Origin: Kribbella jejuensis
GTDB taxonomy: Bacteria; Actinomycetota; Actinomycetes; Propionibacteriales; Kribbellaceae
Assembly: GCF_006715085.1 (NCBI RefSeq)
Contig: NZ_VFMM01000002.1
Location: 434,001-498,000, forward strand
Direction: 5' to 3'
Length of the DNA stretch: 64,000 nucleotides
Numbering within the stretch: position 1 is the first letter of the stretch; each line of letters begins with the position of its first letter. Shown one piece after another: positions 51,262 to 59,167 of the stretch. The notes under the pieces are model-generated. The model made no database searches. It was not told where the DNA came from and was given only the letters and a program-made list of their open reading frames with translations. Made by a program: the position numbers and the translations under genes.

Positions 51262-52023
51262 TCAGCGCGAGATCGAGGAGCCGTGCCAGGCGAGAGCCCG
51301 GAGCAGATCGTCGCGGAGCCGGTGGATTGTTCCGCTCACGGTTGGAGGTACCCCGTCCAGATCCAGCGGTGCCGATTCCACAGCCTTGCCGAGCTCGTCC
51401 CAGGTAGTCCAGGCGATCGTTGCTGGGATCCGTGCGATCAGGTCGTCGTCCGACGCGCCGATGCCGGTCGTTCGCGCGAGTACGTCCTCGAGGTGATACG
51501 TGACGGCTGCCTCCAGCGAGAGGCGCCCGTGGCCTCTGACCGGCACCGGTGGTGGCGACGCCGTGATCAGCAGAAGCATCGGCCGTGCATCGGCGGCATC
51601 CCGCAGCACGCACACGTACTCCCGTGCGAGCTGCTCCGGCTGGAAGGCCGACCGTCCGAGGCCTTTGGCCTCGATCAACACGTGGCAGCTCGGGGTGGTC
51701 AGGACGCCATCCGGTTGTACGACGACTCCGTTGGGAGACAGCCGTGACTCGTCGGGCAGCAGCGTGAACGTCGCTTGCTCCGCTTCTGCCGCGACGAGCT
51801 CCCGCGTCTCGTCGGCGCCGTGGGCATTGCGCAGAACTGCGGCCAGGAAGACCGATCGCGGAAGGTACGACAACGTGCCGAGAACTTCCGCGGTCAGAAC
51901 GTTCTCGCGGCCTCGGCCTCCGTCCCGGTAGCCGCGGACCCGTGGGCCCTCCCACGAGATCTCCTCCAAGAGGCGGCCGAGCACGGAGCTGTTGCCGAGG
52001 CCTTCGGGGACGGTGGGCGGCAT
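51262..52023 (-). CDS. Hypothetical protein with PD-(D/E)XK nuclease-like motif
   Basis: 253 residues from the ATG at 52023. The central part reads VVVQPDGVLTTPSCHVLIEAKGLG (D, then E-x-K; around residues 100-122). This is the strand-Asp, strand-Glu-Ala-Lys arrangement of the PD-(D/E)XK nuclease fold, and a Gln/Glu helix follows (FQPEQLAREYVCVL). This fold includes restriction enzymes and repair nucleases. No methyltransferase or helicase is adjacent. It lies 3 bases downstream of the MerR gene on the same strand, so the two are probably cotranscribed. Confidence 0.6.
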   Translation of the reverse strand: MPPTVPEGLGNSSVLGRLLEEISWEGPRVRGYRDGGRGRENVLTAEVLGTLSYLPRSVFLAAVLRNAHGADETRELVAAEAEQATFTLLPDESRLSPNGVVVQPDGVLTTPSCHVLIEAKGLGRSAFQPEQLAREYVCVLRDAADARPMLLLITASPPPVPVRGHGRLSLEAAVTYHLEDVLARTTGIGASDDDLIARIPATIAWTTWDELGKAVESAPLDLDGVPPTVSGTIHRLRDDLLRALAWHGSSISR

Positions 52024-52026
52024 GTC

Positions 52027-52431
52027 CTACTCCTTGCTGTTGCGGAGGGCTTGTAGGTCTGCGTGGCAGCGGGCTTCTACTTCGGCGAGGTCTTGGAGGG
52101 TTTGTTCGATGTCTTGGCGGCGTTGTTCGAGTTCCTGGCGGCGGTGGGTGATCTGGTTCAGGAGGTAGACGAGTTGGCCTTCCTCGCCGGGTTCGGCGTC
52201 GTACATGTCGACGATCCTGGCGATCTCGTCGAGGGAGAAGCCGAGGCGTTTGCCGCGCAGGATGAGGGCCAGGCGGATGCGGTCGCGGGGGTGGTAGACG
52301 CGGGTCGTGCCGCGGCGTTCGGGGGTGAGCAGGCCGCGGTCCTCGTAGAAGCGGATCGTGCGGAGCGTGACGTCGTACTCGGCGGCGAGTTCGGCGATCG
52401 ACCAGGTCTCGGGCACCCGGCTATTGTGCAT
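52027..52431 (-). CDS. MerR-family regulator (LiuR-like)
   Basis: 134 residues. The MerR winged helix is at the N-terminus (WSIAELAAEYDVTLRTIRFYEDRGLLTPERRG in the usual order, with TRVYHPRDRIRLALI) and a long coiled helix follows (ITHRRQELEQRRQDIEQTL). No Cys ligands are present, so it is not a metal sensor. The similarity in style and the divergent acyl-CoA dehydrogenase suggest LiuR, which controls leucine and related acyl-CoA breakdown. A 30-bp palindrome lies in the shared promoter region. Confidence 0.85.
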   Translation of the reverse strand: MHNSRVPETWSIAELAAEYDVTLRTIRFYEDRGLLTPERRGTTRVYHPRDRIRLALILRGKRLGFSLDEIARIVDMYDAEPGEEGQLVYLLNQITHRRQELEQRRQDIEQTLQDLAEVEARCHADLQALRNSKE

Positions 52432-52441
52432 GCTGACCAGC

Positions 52442-52471
52442 GTGCTTTACGTTTACGTAAGCGTCAAGCAC
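52442..52471. promoter_or_regulatory. 30-bp palindromic operator between merR and the acyl-CoA dehydrogenase
   Basis: GTGCTTTACG (52442-52451) and CGTCAAGCAC (52462-52471) are inverted arms matching at 9 of 10 positions, around a 10-base centre that contains TTACGTAA. It fills most of the 53-base divergent gap. Size and position fit a MerR-type site controlling both directions; the TTTACG/CGTCAA core resembles LiuR sites as I recall them. Confidence 0.7.
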
Positions 52472-52484
52472 GAGGGAGTGCGGT

Positions 52485-53648
52485 ATGTACGAGTTGTCCG
52501 CCGAACACCAGGAGTTCCGGCGTAGCGTTCGCGACTTCGCGGAGGCGGAGATCGCGCCGTATGCGGCCGAGTGGGACCGCAAGCACTACTTCCCGGTCGA
52601 GGTCGTGCAGAAGATGGGGCGGCTGGGGCTGTTCGGCCTGACCGCGCCGGAGGAGTACGGCGGGGCCGGCGGCGACTTCACCAGCCTGTGCGTGGCGATC
52701 GAGGAGATCTCCCGGGTCGACCAGTCGATGGGGATCACGCTCGAGGCGGCGGTCGGGCTCGGGATCAACCCGATCCTGACGTTCGGTACCGACGAGCAGA
52801 AGGCCACCTGGTTGCCCGACCTGGTCGCGGGCACGAAGCTGGCCGGGTTCGGGCTGACCGAGCCGGAGTCGGGGTCGGACGCCGGTGCCACCAAGACCCG
52901 CGCGGTGCTCGACGACGGCGAGTGGGTGATCAACGGCTCGAAGCAGTTCATCACCAACTCCGGCTCGAGCATCACGAGCGTCGTCACGGTCACCGCCCGC
53001 ACCGGTGAGCGCGCGGACGGCAAGCCGGAGATCTCCACGATCATCGTCCCGAGCGGTACGCCGGGATTCACTGCGGAGGCGGCGTACGACAAGCTCGGCT
53101 GGCATGCGTCCGACACGCATCCGCTGTCGTTCGTGAACTGCCACGTCCCCGAGGCGAACCTGCTGGGGCAGCGCGGCAAGGGGTTCGGCCAGTTCCTCGC
53201 GACGCTCGACGACGGGCGGGTGGCGATCAGCGCGGTCGCACTCGGATGTATCCGGGCCTGCCTTGAGCTGTCCACCCAGTACGCCGGTGAGCGGCAGACG
53301 TTCGGCGTACCGATCGGCCGCAAGCAGGGTGTCGCGTTCCAGATCGCCGACCTGAAGGTGATGGCGGACGCGGCCGAGCTGCTCGTCTACCGGGCCGCTG
53401 CGCTGAAGGACGCCGGGGCGCCGATGCAGGAGTTCAAGCAGGCCGCTGCGGTCGCCAAGCTGTACGCGACGGAGTCGGCGGTGACCGCGACCCGGATCGC
53501 GACCCAGGTCTTCGGCGGCTACGGCTTCATGGAGGAGTACCCGGTCACCCGGTTCTACCGCGACGCGAAGATCCTGGAGATCGGCGAGGGTACGTCGGAA
53601 GTACAGCGGATGCTGATCGCCCGGAGCCTCGGGCTCCCGGTGGAATGA
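52485..53648 (+). CDS. Acyl-CoA dehydrogenase
   Basis: 387 residues, full length for the family. FAD segments are FGLTEPESGSDAGATKTRA and FITNSGSSITSVVTVTA. The C-terminal part has RQTFGVPIGRKQGVAFQIADL, FGGYGFMEEYPVTRFYRDAKI and the end IGEGTSEVQRMLIARSLG. It introduces a trans-2 double bond into a short or branched acyl-CoA and passes electrons to ETF. AGGGAG precedes the ATG. It is the first gene of the operon with the carboxylase beta subunit, divergent from the MerR regulator. Isovaleryl- or similar branched acyl-CoA is a plausible substrate (inference). Confidence 0.92.
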   Translation: MYELSAEHQEFRRSVRDFAEAEIAPYAAEWDRKHYFPVEVVQKMGRLGLFGLTAPEEYGGAGGDFTSLCVAIEEISRVDQSMGITLEAAVGLGINPILTFGTDEQKATWLPDLVAGTKLAGFGLTEPESGSDAGATKTRAVLDDGEWVINGSKQFITNSGSSITSVVTVTARTGERADGKPEISTIIVPSGTPGFTAEAAYDKLGWHASDTHPLSFVNCHVPEANLLGQRGKGFGQFLATLDDGRVAISAVALGCIRACLELSTQYAGERQTFGVPIGRKQGVAFQIADLKVMADAAELLVYRAAALKDAGAPMQEFKQAAAVAKLYATESAVTATRIATQVFGGYGFMEEYPVTRFYRDAKILEIGEGTSEVQRMLIARSLGLPVE

Positions 53649-53655
53649 TGGCTGC

Positions 53656-55185
53656 ATGACCCACGATCACTGGACCGAGGTCAAGGTCGCTCGCGAGGCA
53701 ACCCTGGCGCCACCCGAGAAGGCAGCGGCCAAGCTCAAGAGCCAGAACAAGTTGTACGTCCGCGACCGGATCGCGCTGCTCGTCGACGAGGGCAGCTTCG
53801 TCGAGGACGCGCAGCTCGCGAACGCGCTGAACCCGGGCCTGCCCGCGGACGGCGTGGTCACCGGCCGCGCGCTCGTCGACGGCCGGCCCGCGCTGCTGGT
53901 CGCCAACGACCCGACCGTGAAGGCCGGCTCCTGGGGCGCCCGGACGGTCGAGAAGATCGTCCGCGTCACCGAGGTGGCACTCCGCGACGAACTGCCGATC
54001 TTCTGGCTGATCGACTCGGCCGGCGCCCGCATCACCGACCAGGTCGAACTGTTCCCGGGCCGTCGCGGTGCCGGGCGGATCTTCCACAACCAGGTCGCGC
54101 TGTCCGGAAAGGTCCCGCAGATCTGCTGCCTGTTCGGCCCGTCGGCGGCCGGTGGTGCGTACATCCCGGCGTTCTGCGACATCGTGATCATGGTCGACGG
54201 CAACGCCTCGATGTACCTGGGCTCGCCGCGGATGGCCGAGATGGTGGTGGGCGAGAAGGTGACGCTGGAGGAGATGGGCGGCGCCCGGATGCACACCAGT
54301 GTCTCCGGCTGCGGCGACCTGCTCGCGTCCGACGACACCGAGGCGATCGAGCTCGCCAAGCAGTACTTCTCCTACCTGCCGGGTTCGTGGCGTTCGCGGC
54401 CGCCGTCGTACGACGCCTCGGACGCCGGCCGCGACTTCACTCGGGACCTGGTTCCGGCCGAGGAGAGCGTCGGGTTCGACATCCACGACGTGATCGACGC
54501 GGTGCTGGACGCGGACACGTTCTTCGAGATCAAGCCGTCGTACGCGCCCGAGTTGGTCGTCGGGTTCGGGCTGCTCGCGGGTCAGGTGGTCGGGATCGTC
54601 GCGAACCAGCCGGCGGTGAAGGGCGGCGTACTGTTCGTCGACTCCGCCGACAAGGCCGCGCGGTTCATCTGGCTGTGCGACGCGTTCAACGTGCCGCTCG
54701 TGTACCTGTGCGACGTACCGGGGTTCATGATCGGCAGCGAGGTCGAGCGGGCGGGGATCATCCGGCACGGCGCGAAGATGATCACCGCTGTGTCCGAGGC
54801 GACCGTCCCGACAGTCTCGGTGATCGTACGGAAGGCGTACGGCGCCGGGCTCTACGCGATGTGCGGCCCGGGTTTTTCGCCCGACGCGTGTATCGCGCTG
54901 CCGACGGCGAAGATCGCGGTGATGGGTCCGGAGGCGGCGATCAACGCCGTGTACTACAACAAGATCCAGGAGATCGCCGACGAGACCGAACGCGTCGAGT
55001 ACGTCTCCAAGCTGCGCGAGGAGTATGAGACCGACATCGACATCCTCCGCCTCGCCGCCGACCTGGTCATCGACGCCATCGTCGAACCCGAGAACCTCCG
55101 CAACGACCTGATCGCCCGGCTGGCCGCCGCGCAGTCCAAGGACCGAACCTTCTCGCACCGCCGCCACGGAGTCCCGCCCGTGTAG
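53656..55185 (+). CDS. Acyl-CoA carboxylase beta subunit (carboxyltransferase)
   Basis: 509 residues with both crotonase-type halves. Visible are RDRIALLVDEGSFVED, FWLIDSAGARITDQVE, GPSAAGGAYIPAFCD (first oxyanion site), GSPRMAEMVVGEKVTLEEMGG and KAYGAGLYAMCGPGFSPDACIALPTAKIAVMGPE (second; quoted in part). It transfers CO2 from biotin to an acyl-CoA. The order after an acyl-CoA dehydrogenase suits methylcrotonyl-CoA or a similar enoyl-CoA. The biotin subunit is not adjacent; one is encoded at 23573. Confidence 0.92.
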   Translation: MTHDHWTEVKVAREATLAPPEKAAAKLKSQNKLYVRDRIALLVDEGSFVEDAQLANALNPGLPADGVVTGRALVDGRPALLVANDPTVKAGSWGARTVEKIVRVTEVALRDELPIFWLIDSAGARITDQVELFPGRRGAGRIFHNQVALSGKVPQICCLFGPSAAGGAYIPAFCDIVIMVDGNASMYLGSPRMAEMVVGEKVTLEEMGGARMHTSVSGCGDLLASDDTEAIELAKQYFSYLPGSWRSRPPSYDASDAGRDFTRDLVPAEESVGFDIHDVIDAVLDADTFFEIKPSYAPELVVGFGLLAGQVVGIVANQPAVKGGVLFVDSADKAARFIWLCDAFNVPLVYLCDVPGFMIGSEVERAGIIRHGAKMITAVSEATVPTVSVIVRKAYGAGLYAMCGPGFSPDACIALPTAKIAVMGPEAAINAVYYNKIQEIADETERVEYVSKLREEYETDIDILRLAADLVIDAIVEPENLRNDLIARLAAAQSKDRTFSHRRHGVPPV

Positions 55186-55199
55186 GTAGGGTCCCAGCC

Positions 55200-55976
55200 A
55201 TGGGTGCAAACGATTTCGCCGCGCGGGTCCGGGGGCGGGAGAAGCTGGTCGGGTATTGGGTGACGCTTGATTCGCCTGCCGCGGCTGAACGGATCGGGCG
55301 GTTGGGGTACGACTACGTGGTGCTCGACGGACAGCACGGGTTGATCGGGTACCAGGGGTTGATGACCGGGCTGCTCGCGATCGACGCCGGTTCCTCGATC
55401 GGGCCGCGGGCGTCGGTCGGGCTGGTGCGGGTGGAGGCGAACGACCCCACGCCGATCGGGCGGGCCCTGGACGCCGGTGCGGCCGGCGTGATCGTTCCGC
55501 TGGTCGACACCTCGGGGGACGTGGCGCGGGCGGTGCGCGCGGCGAAGTACCCGCCGGCCGGGGTGCGTTCGTTCGGTCCGATGCGGGCCGCGTTGCGGAT
55601 CGGCCCGGTCCCCGCGGACAGCGACCGGGCGACCGTCGTGCTCGCGATGATCGAGACGGCGCTCGGGCTGCAGAACGTGGCCGAGATCTGTGCGACGCCC
55701 GGTCTCGACGGCGTCTACGTCGGACCGTCGGATCTCAGCCTGGCGCTCGGCGCGCGGTTCCCGGGAGATCCCGAGGTGGACGAACCTTTCGAGCAGGCGA
55801 TCGAACTGATCGCACGGACCGCCCAGGAGACAGGCATCGCGGCAGGCATCCACACCTTCGACGGCGAGTCGGCGAAGAAGAGACTGGACCAGGGCTACAC
55901 CTTCGCCACCGTCGCCTCCGACCTCAGCCACCTCGAGGCGATCGCGGCCGCACACCTGCAGACTGCACGCTCCTAG
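55200..55976 (+). CDS. HpcH/HpaI-family aldolase
   Basis: 258 residues. The metal-dependent class II aldolase fold is shown by LVGYWVTLDSPAAAERIGRLG, DYVVLDGQHGLIGYQGLM (the His acts as base), GVIVPLVDTSGD, VRSFGPMRAAL, LAMIETALGLQNV (metal Glu) and DGVYVGPSDLSLALG (metal Asp). Members split 2-keto-4-hydroxy acids or CoA esters such as citramalyl-CoA. It lies 14 bases after the carboxylase gene, so it belongs to the same operon and may act at the end of the same acyl-CoA route. The substrate is not certain. Confidence 0.85.
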   Translation: MGANDFAARVRGREKLVGYWVTLDSPAAAERIGRLGYDYVVLDGQHGLIGYQGLMTGLLAIDAGSSIGPRASVGLVRVEANDPTPIGRALDAGAAGVIVPLVDTSGDVARAVRAAKYPPAGVRSFGPMRAALRIGPVPADSDRATVVLAMIETALGLQNVAEICATPGLDGVYVGPSDLSLALGARFPGDPEVDEPFEQAIELIARTAQETGIAAGIHTFDGESAKKRLDQGYTFATVASDLSHLEAIAAAHLQTARS

Positions 55977-56033
55977 GAACACGTTGGTGTGCTGTGGGGT
56001 TAAGTTCGGGGAGAGCACACCGAGGAGGTCCGG

Positions 56034-56723
56034 ATGAAGGCACCCGAGCGCGGCGCGTTGCCGCTGGGGCTGGCGGCGACGTTGGGGCGGGCCTACGGGC
56101 GGCTGACCGAGACGGTGCAGGGGCTGAGCGACGCGGACTTCCGCCGCGAGACGCGCTGCCCGGGCATGCCGGTCGGTCCGCTGCTCGTGCATCTGTTGTA
56201 CGACGCCGAGCGGGCGCTGATCGCGTTCGCCAGCCCGGCCGTGGCCGAGCCGGACCGGGACTTCGTCACGTACTGGAAGGACGTCCCGCCGCAGGGTGGT
56301 ACGAGCTTCGTGTCGGCCGTCGCCGCGGCCTACCGGAAACCGGCGCAGCTCGTCCAGCACTGGCGTGAGGTCTCCGAGGCCGCGGCCCGCGCCGCCGCGG
56401 CCGGGCTGGCGACCAAGGACCGTTGCGTCGAGACCCAGGGCCATGTGCTGCGAGCGAAGGATTTCGTCGCCACGTTGGTGCTCGAGGCAACGGTTCATCA
56501 CCTGGACATGACCGTTGGTCTGCCCAATGCACCGGAGCCGGACCCCGAGGCGCTGCAGGTCACCGCCCGGACGCTGGACGGCCTGTTCGGACCCGAGGCG
56601 TGGGACGTGATCGCCTGGGACACCACGACGTACATCCTGAAAGCGACCGGCCGCCTGCCACTCGACGAGGCCGATCTTGACATGCTCGGCCCGCACGCGA
56701 GCCGGCTGCCGCTGCTGGCCTAG
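56034..56723 (+). CDS. Mycothiol-type maleylpyruvate isomerase N-terminal (DinB-like) protein
   Basis: 229 residues with GAGGAGG before the ATG. It is a four-helix DinB/MDMPI protein: LSDADFRRETRCPGMPVGPLLVHLLYDAERAL holds the first conserved part (CPGMPVGPLLVHL), and LVLEATVHHLDMTVGLPN holds the paired His-His and Asp that bind a metal in this family. Actinobacterial members are thought to use mycothiol. The last part (FGPEAWDVIAWDTTTYILKATGR) is typical. Substrate unknown. The stop codon lies in a short tandem repeat. Confidence 0.8.
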   Translation: MKAPERGALPLGLAATLGRAYGRLTETVQGLSDADFRRETRCPGMPVGPLLVHLLYDAERALIAFASPAVAEPDRDFVTYWKDVPPQGGTSFVSAVAAAYRKPAQLVQHWREVSEAAARAAAAGLATKDRCVETQGHVLRAKDFVATLVLEATVHHLDMTVGLPNAPEPDPEALQVTARTLDGLFGPEAWDVIAWDTTTYILKATGRLPLDEADLDMLGPHASRLPLLA

Positions 56724-56762
56724 AAGACTGGCCCCCTAGAAAGACTGGCCCCGAAGACTGGC
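56720..56762. repeat. Short tandem repeat at the end of the DinB-like gene
   Basis: CTAGAAGACTGGCCCC (56720-56735), CTAGAAAGACTGGCCCC (56736-56752) and a partial GAAGACTGGCTCAG follow each other. The first copy holds the TAG stop. The array fills the whole space up to the convergent CobW-like stop. Confidence 0.8.
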
Positions 56763-57845
56763 TCAGAAGACGCCGGCGAAGGGGTCCTCCAGTTCGCTCC
56801 AGTTGAGGCTGGCGAGTTCGGACTCGGTCAGCAGGCAGGCATCGAGGATGGCCTGCAGGCGGGCCGGGTCGAGGCCCATACCGGTCGCGACCACCGTGCA
56901 CTCGGCGAGGTGCTCGGTCTCGGACCATTCGCCGAGCATGCCGAGCGACGCGCTGTACCCGGCCGACTCCCAGCGGACCCGTTGGGTCGGACGGTTCGCC
57001 AGCCAGACCACGCCGCGACTGCGGACCACGCCGTTGACGATGTCCTCGAGCGCGTCGTTCAACCGGGCCGGATGCAACGGTCGCGTCGACCGCCACAGTA
57101 CCGTGGTCACGCCGTCGCCACTCGGCTGCACGCGGTCCGACTGGTTCGACACAGCAAGTTCGCCCGCCCACGCCTCGGCCGCGTCGAAGTCGAACCGCCC
57201 GGTCCGTGCCACCGGCCCCTCCGGTACGCCGGACGCGCCCGCCCGCACCACCGACGTCCGTGGGTTCAGATGCTCCAGCAGGTGCTCGAGCCGCACCAAG
57301 GCCGTACTCCGATGCGCATTGGCGAGTACGCACACGTCGGCGTACTCGATCTGGCGGGCCGTCAGCTCCGCGACATTGCGCCGATCCGGCAACCCGAGCG
57401 CGAGCCCGCGTTCGGCGAGCAGCTCGTCGCCGGACAGTTGCTCGACGAGCAGTACGGCGTCGACGACGCAGGTGACCGTGTCGACGACGATCTCCGGCAG
57501 CGCCGCGACCAGCGTGCTGACCAGCGGCCGCGCCTCCATCGCGGGTGGCGCCGCGAGCACGACGTGATCCCAGTGCGCACGCGCGACGAGGGCCTCGAGC
57601 AACGGCACCAGCGACTCGATCAGCTGGCATGCACCACAGTCGTCGCCGACCGTGAACTCACCCGCGTCGATCGGCCCGGACCGGTCCTGCACCCGCCAGG
57701 TCAGCACGCCGCGACCGGGCAGCTCGTCCTGATCGACCGCCACGACCACGGTGGTGGCGTCGGTCATCGCTTCCAGCACGGGCTCCCGCAGCGTCGCGGA
57801 CAGCCCGACCAACAAGGACAACGGAGTCTTCGACTGGGCGGTCAT
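56763..57845 (-). CDS. CobW-like (COG0523) protein without a P-loop
   Basis: 360 residues from the ATG at 57845 (a GTG at 57851 is in frame but lies before the likely transcription start). The later part matches CobW metallochaperones: DDCGACQLIESLVPLLEAL (in place of the usual CxCC region), TCVVDAVLLVEQLSGDEL, RQIEYADVCVLANAHR (in place of NKTD) and the C-terminal STRPLHPARLNDALEDI, with VVRSRGVVWLANRP. The N-terminus reads LSLLVGLSATLREPVLEAM, where GTPases have GxxGxGKT, so GTP binding is doubtful. A Zur box in its promoter ties it to zinc starvation. Confidence 0.82.
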   Translation of the reverse strand: MTAQSKTPLSLLVGLSATLREPVLEAMTDATTVVVAVDQDELPGRGVLTWRVQDRSGPIDAGEFTVGDDCGACQLIESLVPLLEALVARAHWDHVVLAAPPAMEARPLVSTLVAALPEIVVDTVTCVVDAVLLVEQLSGDELLAERGLALGLPDRRNVAELTARQIEYADVCVLANAHRSTALVRLEHLLEHLNPRTSVVRAGASGVPEGPVARTGRFDFDAAEAWAGELAVSNQSDRVQPSGDGVTTVLWRSTRPLHPARLNDALEDIVNGVVRSRGVVWLANRPTQRVRWESAGYSASLGMLGEWSETEHLAECTVVATGMGLDPARLQAILDACLLTESELASLNWSELEDPFAGVF

Positions 57846-57851
57846 GCACAC

Positions 57852-57873
57852 ATTATATGAAAACGGTTTTCAT
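57852..57873 (-). promoter_or_regulatory. Zur box and consensus promoter of the CobW-like gene
   Basis: ATGAAAACGGTTTTCAT (57857-57873) is a perfect palindrome around one central base and fits the actinobacterial Zur pattern TGAAAA-N5-TTTTCA. On the minus strand it runs into a perfect -10 TATAAT (complement of 57852-57857), six bases before the ATG. A weak -35 TAGACT lies 17 bases further up. Zinc-loaded Zur would block this promoter. Confidence 0.85.
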
Positions 57874-57941
57874 CAGTCTACCGGTACGGCGTGTCCGGAA
57901 AAGAACAGGCCGTCGCCCCGATCGTCTGGTAGGCAAGGGAC

Positions 57942-59150
57942 ATGGCGATCGAGATCGGGAAGTACACCGGCGGGTGGGAAGAGCTGCTCGAGTTGCTGGA
58001 CGTGGCGTTCTCCGCGCCGTGGTCCGACGAGCAGTACGAGTCCGAGCGGGCGGTCTGGGAACAGCCGCGGAGCATCGTGGCGAGCGAGGACGGTCAGCTC
58101 GTCGGGCACACCGGCACGTTCTCGCACCGGATGTCGGTACCGGGCGGGCAGGTCTCGACCGCGGGCGTGACGATGGTCGGCGTCCGGCCGACGCACCGGC
58201 GGCGCGGGATCCTGCGTGACCTGATGCGCGCGCAGTTGACCGACGTCCACGAGGCGGGGGAGCCGCTGGCAGCGCTGACCGCGAGCGAGCCGGTGATCTA
58301 CCCGCGGTTCGGGTACGGACTGGCCTCCGATCACCAGCAGATCGTCGTACCGAAGGCGTCGCGGGAGCTGCGCCCGGTGGACGGTGTCGACGACGTACGC
58401 GTCCGGTACGTCGACGTCCGCGAGAGCCTGCCGCGCTGCGCGGAGTTGCGGAACCGGCTCGCGCTCGAGCGGCCCGGGATGTTCCAGCACGACGAGCGCT
58501 GGCAGCAGTACACGACCAGCCCGACCGTCGTGAGCAACCTCGCGAGCGCGTCCAAGCTGCGCTGCGTCGTCGCCGAGCGGGACGGCGAGCTCGTCGGCTT
58601 CGCGTACTACCGCACCAAGCGCGCCGAGAAGGGGTATGTCGACGTACAGCGGGTGCATGCCGTCGACATCGCGGCGCATGCGGCGCTCTGGCGATACCTG
58701 CTCGAGCCCGATCTGCTCAGCGAGACGCGCTGCGGGATGCTCGCGTCCGACGACCCGTTGCTGGACCTGCTGCTCGACCCGCGGGCGCCGGGCGCGATCA
58801 CGCGGGACGGCCTCTGGGTGCGGCTGGTCGACGTTGCCCGCGCGCTCGCCGGGCGGACGTATGCCCGCGACGTCGACGTCGTCGTCCAGATCGTCGACGA
58901 CTTCCTGCCGTGGAATGCGGGCCGCTGGCACCTGTCCGGCGGTACGGACGGCGCCTCCTGCGAAAGCACCTCCCGCGACGCCGACCTCACGCTCGACGTC
59001 CGCGATCTGGGCGCCGTCTACCTCGGCCGCCCGTCCCTGGCCCGCCTCGGCCGCGCGGGCCTGGTCACCGAACACACCCCAGGCGCCCTGACCGCAACCT
59101 CGGAAGCGTTTTCCACATCTCGGCTTCCGTTCCTCGATACAGGCTTCTGA
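57942..59150 (+). CDS. Eis-like GNAT N-acetyltransferase
   Basis: 402 residues from the ATG at 57942, with AAGGGA upstream. The N-terminal GNAT domain has the acetyl-CoA loop VRPTHRRRGILRDLMRAQL. A middle domain follows (YPRFGYGLASDHQ), then a C-terminal SCP2-like domain (LDVRDLGAVYLGRPSLARLGRAG). The protein ends in DTGF, and the last Phe carboxylate is the catalytic base in Eis enzymes. Eis proteins acetylate amines such as aminoglycosides or protein lysines, often at several sites; the natural substrate here is unknown. Confidence 0.9.
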   Translation: MAIEIGKYTGGWEELLELLDVAFSAPWSDEQYESERAVWEQPRSIVASEDGQLVGHTGTFSHRMSVPGGQVSTAGVTMVGVRPTHRRRGILRDLMRAQLTDVHEAGEPLAALTASEPVIYPRFGYGLASDHQQIVVPKASRELRPVDGVDDVRVRYVDVRESLPRCAELRNRLALERPGMFQHDERWQQYTTSPTVVSNLASASKLRCVVAERDGELVGFAYYRTKRAEKGYVDVQRVHAVDIAAHAALWRYLLEPDLLSETRCGMLASDDPLLDLLLDPRAPGAITRDGLWVRLVDVARALAGRTYARDVDVVVQIVDDFLPWNAGRWHLSGGTDGASCESTSRDADLTLDVRDLGAVYLGRPSLARLGRAGLVTEHTPGALTATSEAFSTSRLPFLDTGF

Positions 59151-59167
59151 CGGGGTAACCTGCCCAG

